Assembly (NCBI RefSeq): GCF_027922185.1
Contig: NZ_BSFE01000002.1
Location: 310,001 to 374,000 of the forward strand
DNA length: 64,000 nt
Origin: Maricaulis virginensis
GTDB taxonomy: Bacteria > Pseudomonadota > Alphaproteobacteria > Caulobacterales > Maricaulaceae
Direction of reading: 5' to 3'
The translations under genes were made by a program, and so were the position numbers. Below, piece by piece: positions 24,289-31,920 of the stretch. Position 1 is the stretch's first letter. Each line of letters opens with the position of its first letter. The notes beneath the pieces are model-generated. The model was not told where the DNA came from. It searched no databases and saw only the letters and a program-made list of their open reading frames with translations.

Positions 24289-25301
24289 GCGCGCCGCCAG
24301 TCCGGGATGTCCCGGCCGATCAGGTCTTCCAGGGCGGCGATTTCCGGCGCGAAACGGTCTTCCAGCATTGCGCGGATGGCCGGGGCCATGGGCGGCACGG
24401 TGACCTTGTCCTGCTGGATGGGCGGATAGACGCCATCGGCCGAGGTCGCGCCCGAAATGCCGCTGACCGGCGCGACGAGTTCGGCGTGCAGGGTTTCGAA
24501 CGGCGTGTCCGCGCGATCGTCGCAGAGGCCCTCGAGGATCGGGATTTTCGAGGCGGGGATGCCTCCGGTATTATAGCGCTTCTCCATCGCCACCGGCACG
24601 GGATCGAGTTCCAGAAAGCGGAAGATGCGTTTCATGACGGCCTCGCCGTCGCGGTCGAGTTCGTCCTGCAGCAGGATCAGCGTGTCGAACCGGCCGGCAT
24701 AATGGCGCAGGCGGCCGGCATAGCGGCCGGTCCCGGTGTAGAGCCACTGGAAGCCCCAGTTTTGCGCCACGCGCTGAGGCTCGACCTCCAGCGTCTTCGC
24801 GAAGGACAGGAATTCCGCGTCGCGGCGGACATTCTGGAGATAGTGGGAATAGGCCCGGTCGACCGGGTTGCGCAGGATGGCGATGATCTTCGTGGCGGGG
24901 CCGCAATAGCTCATCACCCGCGGTGCCGCGATGGGGGCGTAGGCGTAATAGTCCGGCGAGACGTCGCCGATGCGCGCCGCGCCGTCATAGTCCGCGAACA
25001 GGGCCTGGTAGGCCTCGACCGTCGGCGCGGTGTCGAAATGATAGAAGCCGGGCCAGTAGACCGAACCGTCGCCGACGCCGGAGAAGAAACGGCCTTCCTT
25101 GCGGACCCTGGACAGGAAGATGTCCGGGTGCTGGCTGAGATAGTGGTAGAGCGAGGTCGTGCCGGATTTCGGCGCGCCGATCACCAGGAAGTTCGGCCAC
25201 ACCTCGCGGGGCTTGTCGGTCTGATTATCGCTCGGGTCGGTCACGCGGGGCTCTTCGATGGGCTTGGTCAGGACGGTCGGATCAGGGGTGGAACCGGGCA
25301 C
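24285..25301 (-). CDS. PAPS-dependent sulfotransferase
   Basis: 338 residues from a GTG at 25301; a GTG at 25244, which follows GAAGAG, would remove 19 residues. The 5'-phosphosulfate loop FLVIGAPKSGTTSLYHYLSQHP (about 39-60) and the 3'-phosphate motif IAILRNPVDRAYSHYLQN are both intact, and IGDVSPDYYAY follows the usual order for bacterial type-1 sulfotransferases. It would transfer sulfate from PAPS to a sugar or other hydroxyl. Lying inside the flmG operon, the likeliest acceptor is the flagellin glycan or its precursor; this is inferred from context only. Confidence 0.85.
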   Translation of the reverse strand: MPGSTPDPTVLTKPIEEPRVTDPSDNQTDKPREVWPNFLVIGAPKSGTTSLYHYLSQHPDIFLSRVRKEGRFFSGVGDGSVYWPGFYHFDTAPTVEAYQALFADYDGAARIGDVSPDYYAYAPIAAPRVMSYCGPATKIIAILRNPVDRAYSHYLQNVRRDAEFLSFAKTLEVEPQRVAQNWGFQWLYTGTGRYAGRLRHYAGRFDTLILLQDELDRDGEAVMKRIFRFLELDPVPVAMEKRYNTGGIPASKIPILEGLCDDRADTPFETLHAELVAPVSGISGATSADGVYPPIQQDKVTVPPMAPAIRAMLEDRFAPEIAALEDLIGRDIPDWRRA

Positions 25302-25327
25302 GGGAGCGCCCGTCGGATCTTGAGAAA

Positions 25328-26299
25328 CTACTGCATCGCCGCACCGGCCGGCAGGACGCGTTCGATCAGCTGGCGTGCCACGCGCTCGGCCCCCCGTCCG
25401 TCGACGAGCGCCTGACCGGCGCGTGCCATGGCGCCGCGGCGCTCCGCATCGGGGATCAGGGCCTCCAGCGCCGCCGACAGGCGTTCGTCGAAAGCCTCGC
25501 CCGGCGCGATGGTGAGACCCAGGCCCAGCGGTTCGACCTGGCCTGCGCGCTCTGCCTGGTTGCCGGCAATGGGCACGCAGATCACCGGCAGGCCGGTGGC
25601 GGCCGCCTCGTGCAGCGTGGTGCCGCCGGCAAGAATGCCAATATCGGCCTTCTCCAGCGCCGGCCGCAGACGCGGCGGCATGCCGGGCCGCGCGGCAGGG
25701 CGGCGGATTTCCACCTGCAGGCCGTGCGCGATCGACAGGCGGTCGAGCACGTGTTCGATCGTGCCGAGAAGCGGCGTGTCGGTGCCGCCCAGGCTGACCA
25801 GGACGCGCCGCGCCTGCGGCGCGATCTCGCGCGGCGGCAGGCCGGCATAATCGGGATGCAGCAGCAGGACTTCGGGACCGTCGAGCACGGGGATGGCCGG
25901 CCCGGAGGCGCTTGCGACCAGGGTCTGGCGGATCAGGAGGTCGGGCGTGGCGCCATCGGTGCGGCCGCCGACCAGAACGGTCAGGATGCCGGATGCCCGC
26001 ACGGCCGCGACGAGGGCGGCATCGACCTGCTGCCAGTCGCCGACGAGCAGCGCGGTGCCCGCGCTGGCGAGATAGCCGGTCAGGCTGGCCCCGGTCTCAT
26101 CGCCGTCCAGGCAGCGGATATCGGCGACGGCGTCGAGCCCGGCCGGCAGGTATTCCGGTGTGGCGGTGATGAAGAGCGGGCGCTGGCCCAGTGCGTTGAA
26201 GGCCCCGGCCAGCGCGCTGCAGCGCATGACATGACCCAGGCCGATCTCCCCGCCGCCATCGGCGCGAATTGCGGTGCGGCCTGGGAGGGACGGGTTCAT
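25328..26299 (-). CDS. PseG-like UDP-sugar hydrolase (second copy)
   Basis: 323 residues. AIRADGGGEIGLGHVMRCSALAGAF has the catalytic His (about residue 23) in GLGHVMRC, and GILAGGTTLHEAAATGLPVICVPIAGNQAERA is the nucleotide-binding half. It shares the fold and motifs with PseG at 17692 but belongs to the flmG operon, where it precedes a sulfotransferase, an ATP-grasp enzyme, a cytidylyltransferase and a NeuB paralogue. This order suggests a separate nonulosonic acid branch. The start codon overlaps the flmG stop by one base (TGATG), so translation is probably coupled. Confidence 0.82.
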   Translation of the reverse strand: MNPSLPGRTAIRADGGGEIGLGHVMRCSALAGAFNALGQRPLFITATPEYLPAGLDAVADIRCLDGDETGASLTGYLASAGTALLVGDWQQVDAALVAAVRASGILTVLVGGRTDGATPDLLIRQTLVASASGPAIPVLDGPEVLLLHPDYAGLPPREIAPQARRVLVSLGGTDTPLLGTIEHVLDRLSIAHGLQVEIRRPAARPGMPPRLRPALEKADIGILAGGTTLHEAAATGLPVICVPIAGNQAERAGQVEPLGLGLTIAPGEAFDERLSAALEALIPDAERRGAMARAGQALVDGRGAERVARQLIERVLPAGAAMQ

Positions 26300-28092
26300 C
26301 AGCGGGCTCCTGCCTCTTCGGCAAGGGCCTGTTCGACCTTGCGCATGGTGTTGTCCCAGTCCTGGAAGCCGGTGCCGAAGAAGGAGCGGCTTTGCGGATA
26401 CCAGTGCTGCTGGCCGGTGCCGAGCAGGGTCCAGGCGCTGGAGCGGGCATGGACGAACCACACCTTGCCGCCGCAAGCGGCGGCGAGGTTCGAGGTGGCG
26501 TTCATCGGTGCGATCACCAGATCGCAGACGCTGGACAGGGCGGCGACCTTGTCGAGGTCCATCTTCAGATCGATATCGCGCGGCTGGTGGATGGTGATGC
26601 CGAAGCGCTTGCCGGCCAGTTCGAGCTCGTCCTCGACCTCGCCGTATTGCAGGTTGACGAACTGCACGCCCGGCACCCGCAGCACGCCTTCCCAGGCATC
26701 GAAGGCCGAGAAGAAGCGCGAGCGGCGCGGATCCATTTTCAGCGACTTCCAGAGAATGCCGACCTTGAGGCCCTCGCCGAAACTGTCGAGCTGTTTGCGG
26801 AAGGCAGCCTGGTCGGCCGGATCGGCCTTCAGGAAGCCGGGCTCGGACGGGAAATCCTCGATACGGTTGCGGAAGGCGCGCAGAGGCGTCGCCATCGGCG
26901 TCCAGAAATCGGCACCGTCGCCGATCTTCGGGACGGCCCGCACTTCGCGGCCCTCGACGGTGGCCGACATGTGGTGACCGACGACGGCCTGCGGGAAGGA
27001 GCGTTTGACGATCGGCATCAGGCGGTATTCGCAGGCGATGCGCAGCTCGCCATCCGGGCCGATGGCCTCGATCAGGTCCTTCACCGTGTTCATGAACAGG
27101 ACTTCGTCGCCCAGACCCTGTTCGCCCACCAGGACGAGGGTCTTGCCGCGGATCTGCGCCGGGTCGACGCCGTCCCACATGGGCGCGTCGATGGTGAAGA
27201 GTGTCGCCTGGGCACGGTTCGGGTCGAGACGGGCGGCATTGGCGGCCCAGCCTTCCTCCAGCCTGCCGCAGGCCAAGAGCACCATGGAGCGGGAGTGGCG
27301 CATCGAGGCCTCTTCCATCTCGTCGGCCGGATCCTTCAGCGCCATCTCGTAGTGCGGCAGGGATTTTTCCGGCTCGCCCAGCAGCTCGTAGACGTTCGCC
27401 ATATTGTTGTGGGAGCGGCCATAGCCCGGGTTCAGGCGCAGCGCTTCTTCATAGAAGGTGATGGACTCGAGCGGCCGTCCGGCATCGTTGAGCACTGTGC
27501 CCATCGAGTTCCACAGCTCGTAATTCTCCTGGTGCGCATAGATCGCGGTGCGCAGGAGTTCGATGGCTTCCTCGAACTTGCCCTGGTCGCGCAGCACGCC
27601 GGCCAGGTTGATGATCGCGTTGGGATTGCCCGGCGCGAGCTGGCATTCGAGGCGGTAGAATTTCTCGGCGGCCGGCAGCATGTCCAGCTTCCAGGCGACC
27701 AGGCCGAGCTTCTGGTAGATTTCCGCATCCTGGGGGTCGATCTTCCAGGCGGCCTCGAAGAAATCGAGCGAGCGCGACAGGCGGCCCAGCCGGTAGAGCA
27801 TCAGACCCATGACGTGATTGGTCAGGGCGAGGTCGGGCGCGAGCGTGACCGCCTTGTAGGCGATACGCGCCGCTTCGGAATGCTGGTTCTCGGCGGAGAG
27901 TTTCAGGGCCCGCTTCGCCTGGGCGACGACCTTCTGATAGTCGCGGCGGCGGCTCGCCGGGATGCGCAGGGCGGTCTTGTCGAGCTGCAGGGACGTGGCG
28001 TCCAGCGGGACGGCATCGCGGGCCTCGTTCTTCTCGACTTCGGCGTCTGCGGCGAGTTCCGCATCCAGATCCAGCGCGGGCGCGTGGGTCAT
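26299..28092 (-). CDS. flmG: FlmG-like TPR flagellin glycosyltransferase
   Basis: 597 residues. About residues 50-300 are TPR repeats (for example ALTNHVMGLMLYRLGRLSRSLDFFEAAWKIDP and NAIINLAGVLRDQGKFEEAIELL). The C half is a GT-B-like transferase (LVLVGEQGLGDEVLFMNTVKDL, VGILWKSLKMDPRRSRFFSAF, CDLVIAPMNATSNLAAACGGKVWFV). This matches Caulobacter FlmG, which binds flagellin through its TPRs and transfers pseudaminic acid to it in the cytoplasm before export. Divergent flbT, flaF and flagellin genes support the call. TTG codons at 28098 or 28101 are alternative starts, since the AAGGACAGG stretch lies a little far from the ATG. Confidence 0.85.
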   Translation of the reverse strand: MTHAPALDLDAELAADAEVEKNEARDAVPLDATSLQLDKTALRIPASRRRDYQKVVAQAKRALKLSAENQHSEAARIAYKAVTLAPDLALTNHVMGLMLYRLGRLSRSLDFFEAAWKIDPQDAEIYQKLGLVAWKLDMLPAAEKFYRLECQLAPGNPNAIINLAGVLRDQGKFEEAIELLRTAIYAHQENYELWNSMGTVLNDAGRPLESITFYEEALRLNPGYGRSHNNMANVYELLGEPEKSLPHYEMALKDPADEMEEASMRHSRSMVLLACGRLEEGWAANAARLDPNRAQATLFTIDAPMWDGVDPAQIRGKTLVLVGEQGLGDEVLFMNTVKDLIEAIGPDGELRIACEYRLMPIVKRSFPQAVVGHHMSATVEGREVRAVPKIGDGADFWTPMATPLRAFRNRIEDFPSEPGFLKADPADQAAFRKQLDSFGEGLKVGILWKSLKMDPRRSRFFSAFDAWEGVLRVPGVQFVNLQYGEVEDELELAGKRFGITIHQPRDIDLKMDLDKVAALSSVCDLVIAPMNATSNLAAACGGKVWFVHARSSAWTLLGTGQQHWYPQSRSFFGTGFQDWDNTMRKVEQALAEEAGAR

Positions 28093-28141
28093 GATCAACA
28101 AACCTGTCCTTGTTTTCCTCGCATCAGGGCCGGGATTCGCT

Positions 28142-28156
28142 TTAAGAAGTTGCTAA
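28142..28156 (+). promoter_or_regulatory. CtrA-like box between flmG and flbT
   Basis: TTAAGAAGTTGCTAA fits TTAA-N7-TTAA with one mismatch. It lies in the 172-base divergent region, 50 bases from flmG and about 110 from flbT, and could serve either gene. Confidence 0.4.
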
Positions 28157-28264
28157 CGATGCCGGCGCGGCAGGCTTTGAGGGCGGAAACGATTTCTTCA
28201 CCCGGACTTGCCAACCTGCCGCCAGATCGGCTGTGACCGCCGTCCTGCGCAACGGAGTTTGCTC

Positions 28265-28651
28265 ATGCCCCTGAAGATCTCGCTCAAACCCGGCGAGAAG
28301 TTTGTCCTCAACGGGGCCGTCATCGAAAACGGTGACCGGCGTGCCAATCTGGTGCTCAAGAACAAGGCCGCCGTCCTGCGCGAAAAGGACATCCTCCAGG
28401 AAGGCGACGTCACCACGCCGGTCCGCCGCATCTATTTCCCCATCATGATGATGTACCTGTCCGACAGGAAGGATGACTCCCTTTATGACGAGTTCGTGCT
28501 GCGCATGAACGAGTTCATGGGCGTCGTGTCGGATCCGGGCGTGCTGTCGATCTGTGTATCGGTCAGCCGCGATGTCATGGCGGGCGAGCACTACAAGGCC
28601 CTGATGGGCTGCCGCAAACTGATGACCTACGAAGCCGAGAGACTGGCCTGA
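28265..28651 (+). CDS. flbT: Flagellin translational regulator FlbT
   Basis: 128 residues from the ATG at 28265 (GGAG eight bases upstream). PLKISLKPGEKFVLNGAVIENGDRRANLVLKNKAAVLREKDIL is the characteristic FlbT N-terminal half, and RRIYFPIMMMYLS follows. FlbT binds flagellin mRNA and blocks its translation until the basal body and hook are finished. The stop overlaps the flaF start (TGATG), so the pair is translated together. Confidence 0.95.
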   Translation: MPLKISLKPGEKFVLNGAVIENGDRRANLVLKNKAAVLREKDILQEGDVTTPVRRIYFPIMMMYLSDRKDDSLYDEFVLRMNEFMGVVSDPGVLSICVSVSRDVMAGEHYKALMGCRKLMTYEAERLA

Positions 28652-29034
28652 TGTCACTTCAAGCTTACCAGCAGGCGAGCCAGCGCAGCGAGGACCCGCG
28701 GGCGACCGAATACCGGTTGTTCGCCCAGGTCACGCGGGCGCTGATGGCGTCCAAGTCGCTTCCCAAGGAAGACGTGAAGGGCCGGGCCGAGGCGCTCGAC
28801 TGGAACCGACGCGTCTGGAGCAATCTGGCGATCGACTGCGCCAGCCAGGACAACAAGCTGCCGGAGAGCCTGCGCGCCGCGATCATCTCGCTCTCCATCT
28901 TCGTGTCCAAGCATGCCAGCGTGGCGCTGCGCAGTCCGGACGCGGTCGACGACCTGGTCGATATCAATCGCACCGTGATGCAGGGGCTGATGCCCCAGGC
29001 CAATGCCGGCGCCGAGGGCCAGGCCGTCGGGTAG
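28651..29034 (+). CDS. flaF: Flagellin synthesis regulator FlaF
   Basis: 127 residues. AYQQASQRSEDPRATEYRLFAQVTRALMAS, ALDWNRRVWSNLAIDCASQDNKLPESLRAAIISLSIFVSKH and VDDLVDINRTVMQGL match FlaF along its length. FlaF acts as a partner or chaperone needed for flagellin production and opposes or assists FlbT. The gene is followed by a terminator. Confidence 0.94.
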   Translation: MSLQAYQQASQRSEDPRATEYRLFAQVTRALMASKSLPKEDVKGRAEALDWNRRVWSNLAIDCASQDNKLPESLRAAIISLSIFVSKHASVALRSPDAVDDLVDINRTVMQGLMPQANAGAEGQAVG

Positions 29035-29036
29035 GA

Positions 29037-29056
29037 ATTGCCGCCCCGGCAAAAAA
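29037..29056 (+). promoter_or_regulatory. ftr-like element upstream of flagellin 1
   Basis: TTGCCGCC and CCCCGGCAAAAA lie back to back about 90-110 bases before the sigma-54 promoter of the first flagellin. The CCGGCAAA core resembles FlbD-binding ftr sites of Caulobacter, which lie at that distance. Recognition is by pattern and repetition in the window. Confidence 0.4.
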
Positions 29057-29067
29057 CGACAGGCAGG

Positions 29068-29108
29068 AAAGGGCGTCTCCGGTGAGGAGGTGCCCTTTTT
29101 CTTTTTCA
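29068..29108 (+). terminator. Rho-independent terminator after flaF
   Basis: AAAGGGC pairs with GCCCTTT, with an inner CTCC/GGAG stem, followed by TTTTTCTTTTT. It separates flbT-flaF from the flagellin genes. Confidence 0.75.
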
Positions 29109-29145
29109 ACCCACTGAAATTTCGAGGTGATTTGTCAGGCCTGCG

Positions 29146-29160
29146 CGGCACGCCGCTTGC
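29146..29160 (+). promoter_or_regulatory. Sigma-54 promoter of flagellin 1
   Basis: CGGCACGCCGCTTGC has GG and GC spaced exactly by ten bases and matches the consensus TGGCACG-N4-TTGC in all but the first base. The start of transcription would fall near 29172, giving a leader of about 65 bases where FlbT could act. Confidence 0.82.
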
Positions 29161-29235
29161 GAAGCCGTGCGCAGGACAAAACGTCCACGGCCGAAAAATT
29201 CGGTTTGGATACTTCCAGAATGGAGGACTGACAAA

Positions 29236-30063
29236 ATGGCACTTTCTGTCAACACCAACGCTGGGGCCATGGTGGCCCTGCAGAACCTGAACAAGACGAA
29301 CTCGGAATTGGGAATGGTCCAGAACCGTATCAATACCGGCCTCGAGGTCTCGAGCGCGAAGGACAATGGCGGCATCTACGCCATCGCCCAGCGTATGCGC
29401 TCGCAGGTCGCCGGCTATGGTGCGGTGAGCAACTCGCTCGACCTGGCGATTTCCGTGACCGATGTGGGCCTGGCTGCCGGTGAGGCGATTTCGGACCTGC
29501 TCGTCGAAATGAAGGAAAAGGCTCTTGCTGCAGCCGATGCGTCGCTCGACTCGGCCTCGCGCACAGCCCTGAATGAAGATTTCAAGGCCCTGCGGGACCA
29601 GATCACGACCATCACCAGCAATGCCGAGTTCAACGGTACGAACCTGATCAACGGGTCCGTCACCTCGATCTCCGCTCTGGCCAATGCCGATGGCTCCAAC
29701 ACCATCACGGTCTCCGATGCGAACCTTACGCTCGGCGGCGGTATCGTGACGGTGGCGGCCACGGCCTCCTTCGCTTCGGCTGGCGACGCGTCCACGATGG
29801 TGACCACCATCGAGACCTCGCTCGACAACCTGAATGCCTCGCTGGCGAAACTCGGTACGGCGTCCAAGTCGCTGGAGGTCCACAAGACCTTCACGTCCAA
29901 GCTGTCCGACTCGCTGGAAAAGGGCATTGGCAATCTGGTCGATGCGGACCTGGCGAAGGAAAGCGCCCGGCTCCAGTCGCTGCAGGTCAAGCAGCAGCTG
30001 GGTGTCCAGGCGCTCTCGATCGCCAATCAGGCCCCGCAGACCATTCTGTCGTTCTTCGGCTAA
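29236..30063 (+). CDS. Flagellin (copy 1)
   Basis: 275 residues, the short Caulobacter-type flagellin. The N-terminal coiled D0/D1 region (MALSVNTNAGAMVALQNLNKTNSELGMVQNRINTGLEVSSAKDNGGIYAIAQRMR) and the C-terminal region (LVDADLAKESARLQSLQVKQQLGVQALSIANQAPQTILSFFG) flank a small variable centre (about 140-180). GGAGG lies eight bases before the start. It is nearly the same protein as copy 2, with an own sigma-54 promoter and terminator. Ser/Thr-rich central parts are the likely sites for FlmG-dependent glycosylation. Confidence 0.96.
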   Translation: MALSVNTNAGAMVALQNLNKTNSELGMVQNRINTGLEVSSAKDNGGIYAIAQRMRSQVAGYGAVSNSLDLAISVTDVGLAAGEAISDLLVEMKEKALAAADASLDSASRTALNEDFKALRDQITTITSNAEFNGTNLINGSVTSISALANADGSNTITVSDANLTLGGGIVTVAATASFASAGDASTMVTTIETSLDNLNASLAKLGTASKSLEVHKTFTSKLSDSLEKGIGNLVDADLAKESARLQSLQVKQQLGVQALSIANQAPQTILSFFG

Positions 30064-30071
30064 GTTCGCCC

Positions 30072-30107
30072 GTCGGGACCGCCTTCTGGCGGTCCCGACT
30101 TTTTTTC
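30072..30107 (+). terminator. Rho-independent terminator after flagellin 1
   Basis: GTCGGGACCGCC pairs perfectly with GGCGGTCCCGAC over a TTCT loop and is followed by seven T. It lies eight bases after the stop codon. Confidence 0.95.
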
Positions 30108-30175
30108 TGCATCGCCGGCGCTGGCGCATTCGCGTGCCCGAATTCCGGAATTAACTCATTTTTAAGCATAAATTC

Positions 30176-30266
30176 TTGCCGATCGGCAAAATTTGCCGGT
30201 CATTTTTGCCGGTTTGCCCGGCAGATTTTTCCCGGTGAATGGTTACCGCGGCAGGCCTTGCCGGGT
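30176..30266 (+). promoter_or_regulatory. Cluster of ftr-like elements upstream of flagellin 2
   Basis: The stretch has a perfect palindrome TTGCCGATCGGCAA (30176-30189), TTTGCCGG at 30192 and again at 30205, GCCCGGCAG near 30216 and CTTGCCGGG near 30257. They lie 60-150 bases before a sigma-54 promoter. The clustered GGCAA/TTGCC half-sites look like activator (FlbD-like) binding sites. The rest of the 348-base intergenic region holds no gene. Confidence 0.5.
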
Positions 30267-30323
30267 GAAAAGCGCCAGCCGAATCAGGGGCGGCCGCATT
30301 AACCAGATATAGCAAGGGAAAAC

Positions 30324-30339
30324 TGGCCCCGGCCTTGCT
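30324..30339 (+). promoter_or_regulatory. Sigma-54 promoter of flagellin 2
   Basis: TGGCCCCGGCCTTGCT has the GG-N10-GC spacing of a -24/-12 promoter. Transcription would start near 30350, leaving a leader of about 63 bases before the ATG at 30413. Confidence 0.8.
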
Positions 30340-30412
30340 CTCTACGTTGATGGGTCAGAAGACCTGGCGAGCAAAACGCTCGTTACATCACTAGAATGGA
30401 GAGGGCCAAGAA

Positions 30413-31237
30413 ATGGCTACCATCAATACCAATGCCGGCGCCATGGTTGCGCTGCAGAACCTGAACCAGACCAACCGTGACCTGGAAACTGTCCAGAGCC
30501 GCATCAACACCGGTCTGGCGATTTCCTCCGCCAAGGACAATGGCGGTATCTACGCGATCGCCCAGAAAATGCGTTCGGACGTTGCCGGCTACGGCGCTGT
30601 CCGCAACTCGCTGGACCTCGCGCAGTCGACGACTGACGTGGCCCTCGCCGCCGGTGAAGCCATCTCCGACCTGCTGGTCGAGATGAAGGAAAAGGCCCTG
30701 GCCGCTTCCGACACCTCGCTCGACACGGCTTCGCGCACCGCCCTGAACGAAGACTTCAAGGCGCTCCGCGACCAGATCTCCACGATCACGTCGAACGCCG
30801 AATTCAACGGCACGAACCTGATCAACGGTACCGTGACCTCGATCTCGGCCCTGGCCAATGCTGACGGCTCCAACACGATCACCATCTCCGACGCGAACCT
30901 GACGCTCGGCGGCGGTACCGTGACGGTCGCCGCGACGGCGTCCTTCTCGTCTGCAGGCGATGCGGCGACGATGGTCACCACGATCGAAACTTCGCTGGAC
31001 AACCTGAACGCTTCGCTGGCCAAGCTCGGCACGGCGTCGAAGTCTCTGGAAGTTCACAAGGGTTTCGTCGGCAAGCTGTCTGACGCCCTGGAAAAGGGTA
31101 TCGGCAACCTGGTCGACGCGGACCTGGCCAAAGAAAGTGCCCGTCTTCAGTCGCTGCAGGTCAAGCAGCAGCTGGGTGTGCAGGCGCTCTCGATCGCCAA
31201 CTCGGCACCCAGCACGATCCTGGGCTACTTCCGTTAA
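30413..31237 (+). CDS. Flagellin (copy 2)
   Basis: 274 residues, starting MATINTNAGAMVALQNLNQTNRDLETVQSRINTGLAISSAKDNGG and ending LSIANSAPSTILGYFR. The central part (NGTVTSISALANADGSNTITISDANLTLGGGTVTVAATASFSSAGDAATM) is almost the same as in copy 1, suggesting recent duplication or gene conversion. TGGAGAGGGCC lies before the start. Own sigma-54 promoter with activator cluster; followed by a hairpin and flaG. Confidence 0.96.
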   Translation: MATINTNAGAMVALQNLNQTNRDLETVQSRINTGLAISSAKDNGGIYAIAQKMRSDVAGYGAVRNSLDLAQSTTDVALAAGEAISDLLVEMKEKALAASDTSLDTASRTALNEDFKALRDQISTITSNAEFNGTNLINGTVTSISALANADGSNTITISDANLTLGGGTVTVAATASFSSAGDAATMVTTIETSLDNLNASLAKLGTASKSLEVHKGFVGKLSDALEKGIGNLVDADLAKESARLQSLQVKQQLGVQALSIANSAPSTILGYFR

Positions 31238-31250
31238 TCGCGGGAACTGG

Positions 31251-31275
31251 GATGGCGGAGCCTCGCTCCGCCATC
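31251..31275 (+). terminator. Hairpin after flagellin 2
   Basis: GATGGCGGAG pairs perfectly with CTCCGCCATC over a five-base loop, 13 bases after the stop codon. No T-run follows, so read-through into flaG is possible and the hairpin may mainly protect the flagellin message. Confidence 0.5.
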
Positions 31276-31338
31276 CACGTCCGCGGTTGACGTGAGGGAT
31301 TAGGAGGCGTCGGCGCCTCCGCGTCGACGATTAGGACA

Positions 31339-31704
31339 ATGGCAGAAACGGGGTTCAATCCAAGAACTGTTCCGGTGTCCGGCTACACCGAAAACAGGGA
31401 CTTCAGCATCGACCGTCCACGTGAAGGCGTGCGGCGGGTCGAACCGCTTGAGCAAGCCGACAAGCCGGCCGAGGCCGATATCGGCCAGGAACAGCGCGCC
31501 GAGGAGATCGCGCGCATGGTGGAATCGGCGCTGAGCAATTCGCGCCTGAAAATCCTCCAGGATGAAGCCGATGGCGAGTATATCTATCTGATGGTCGACC
31601 AGGACACCGGAGAGACCGTCCGCCGCTGGCCGCCGGAAAAGCATGGCGACCTTCTCGAATACCTCCGCACCCGCCAGGCCGGTCTGATCGACCGTCTCGC
31701 CTGA
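31339..31704 (+). CDS. flaG: FlaG-like flagellar protein
   Basis: 121 residues. The N-terminal half is variable and charged; the C-terminal FlaG pattern is visible as ALSNSRLKILQDEADGEYIYLMVDQDTGETVRRWPPEKHGDLLEYLR, where family members read L-x-F-x(5)-G-x-x-x-V-x-D-x-x-T-G-E-V-I-R-x-I-P-P. FlaG influences filament length in several bacteria. It lies between flagellin genes 2 and 3. Confidence 0.85.
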   Translation: MAETGFNPRTVPVSGYTENRDFSIDRPREGVRRVEPLEQADKPAEADIGQEQRAEEIARMVESALSNSRLKILQDEADGEYIYLMVDQDTGETVRRWPPEKHGDLLEYLRTRQAGLIDRLA

Positions 31705-31725
31705 GCCTGAACGGCAGGTCGGCGA

Positions 31726-31835
31726 CCCGGCAAAAACTGACCGGTCCGGCCGACCTTGCTGGGCAAATTCCGCAAATCGAAAAACACTCACCGGCAGGCC
31801 TTTTTGTAACCTGCTGATTTTTATTGTCTTGCCGG
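31726..31835 (+). promoter_or_regulatory. ftr-like elements upstream of flagellin 3
   Basis: CCCGGCAAAAA (31726), TGGGCAAATTCCGCAAA (about 31760), CACCGGCAGG (about 31790) and CTTGCCGG (31828) lie within the 120 bases before a sigma-54 promoter. They repeat the GGCAA/TTGCC theme seen at the other flagellar promoters. Confidence 0.42.
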
Positions 31836-31847
31836 TTTAACCATAAC

Positions 31848-31862
31848 CGGCACGGCATTTGC
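31848..31862 (+). promoter_or_regulatory. Sigma-54 promoter of flagellin 3
   Basis: CGGCACGGCATTTGC has GG-N10-GC spacing and matches TGGCACG-N4-TTGC except for the first base. The leader to the ATG at 31921 would be about 47 bases. Confidence 0.82.
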
Positions 31863-31920
31863 GCTTGTGTGTTCGAACCGCCGCTGAAGGTGGCGAATTG
31901 GATACGCGGGAGAATGTCGC

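Noticed and set aside
25328..27178. A single 616-residue fused protein across the PseG-like gene and flmG
   Set aside because: The upstream extension is an out-of-frame reading of flmG; a proper ATG for the PseG-like gene overlaps the flmG stop.
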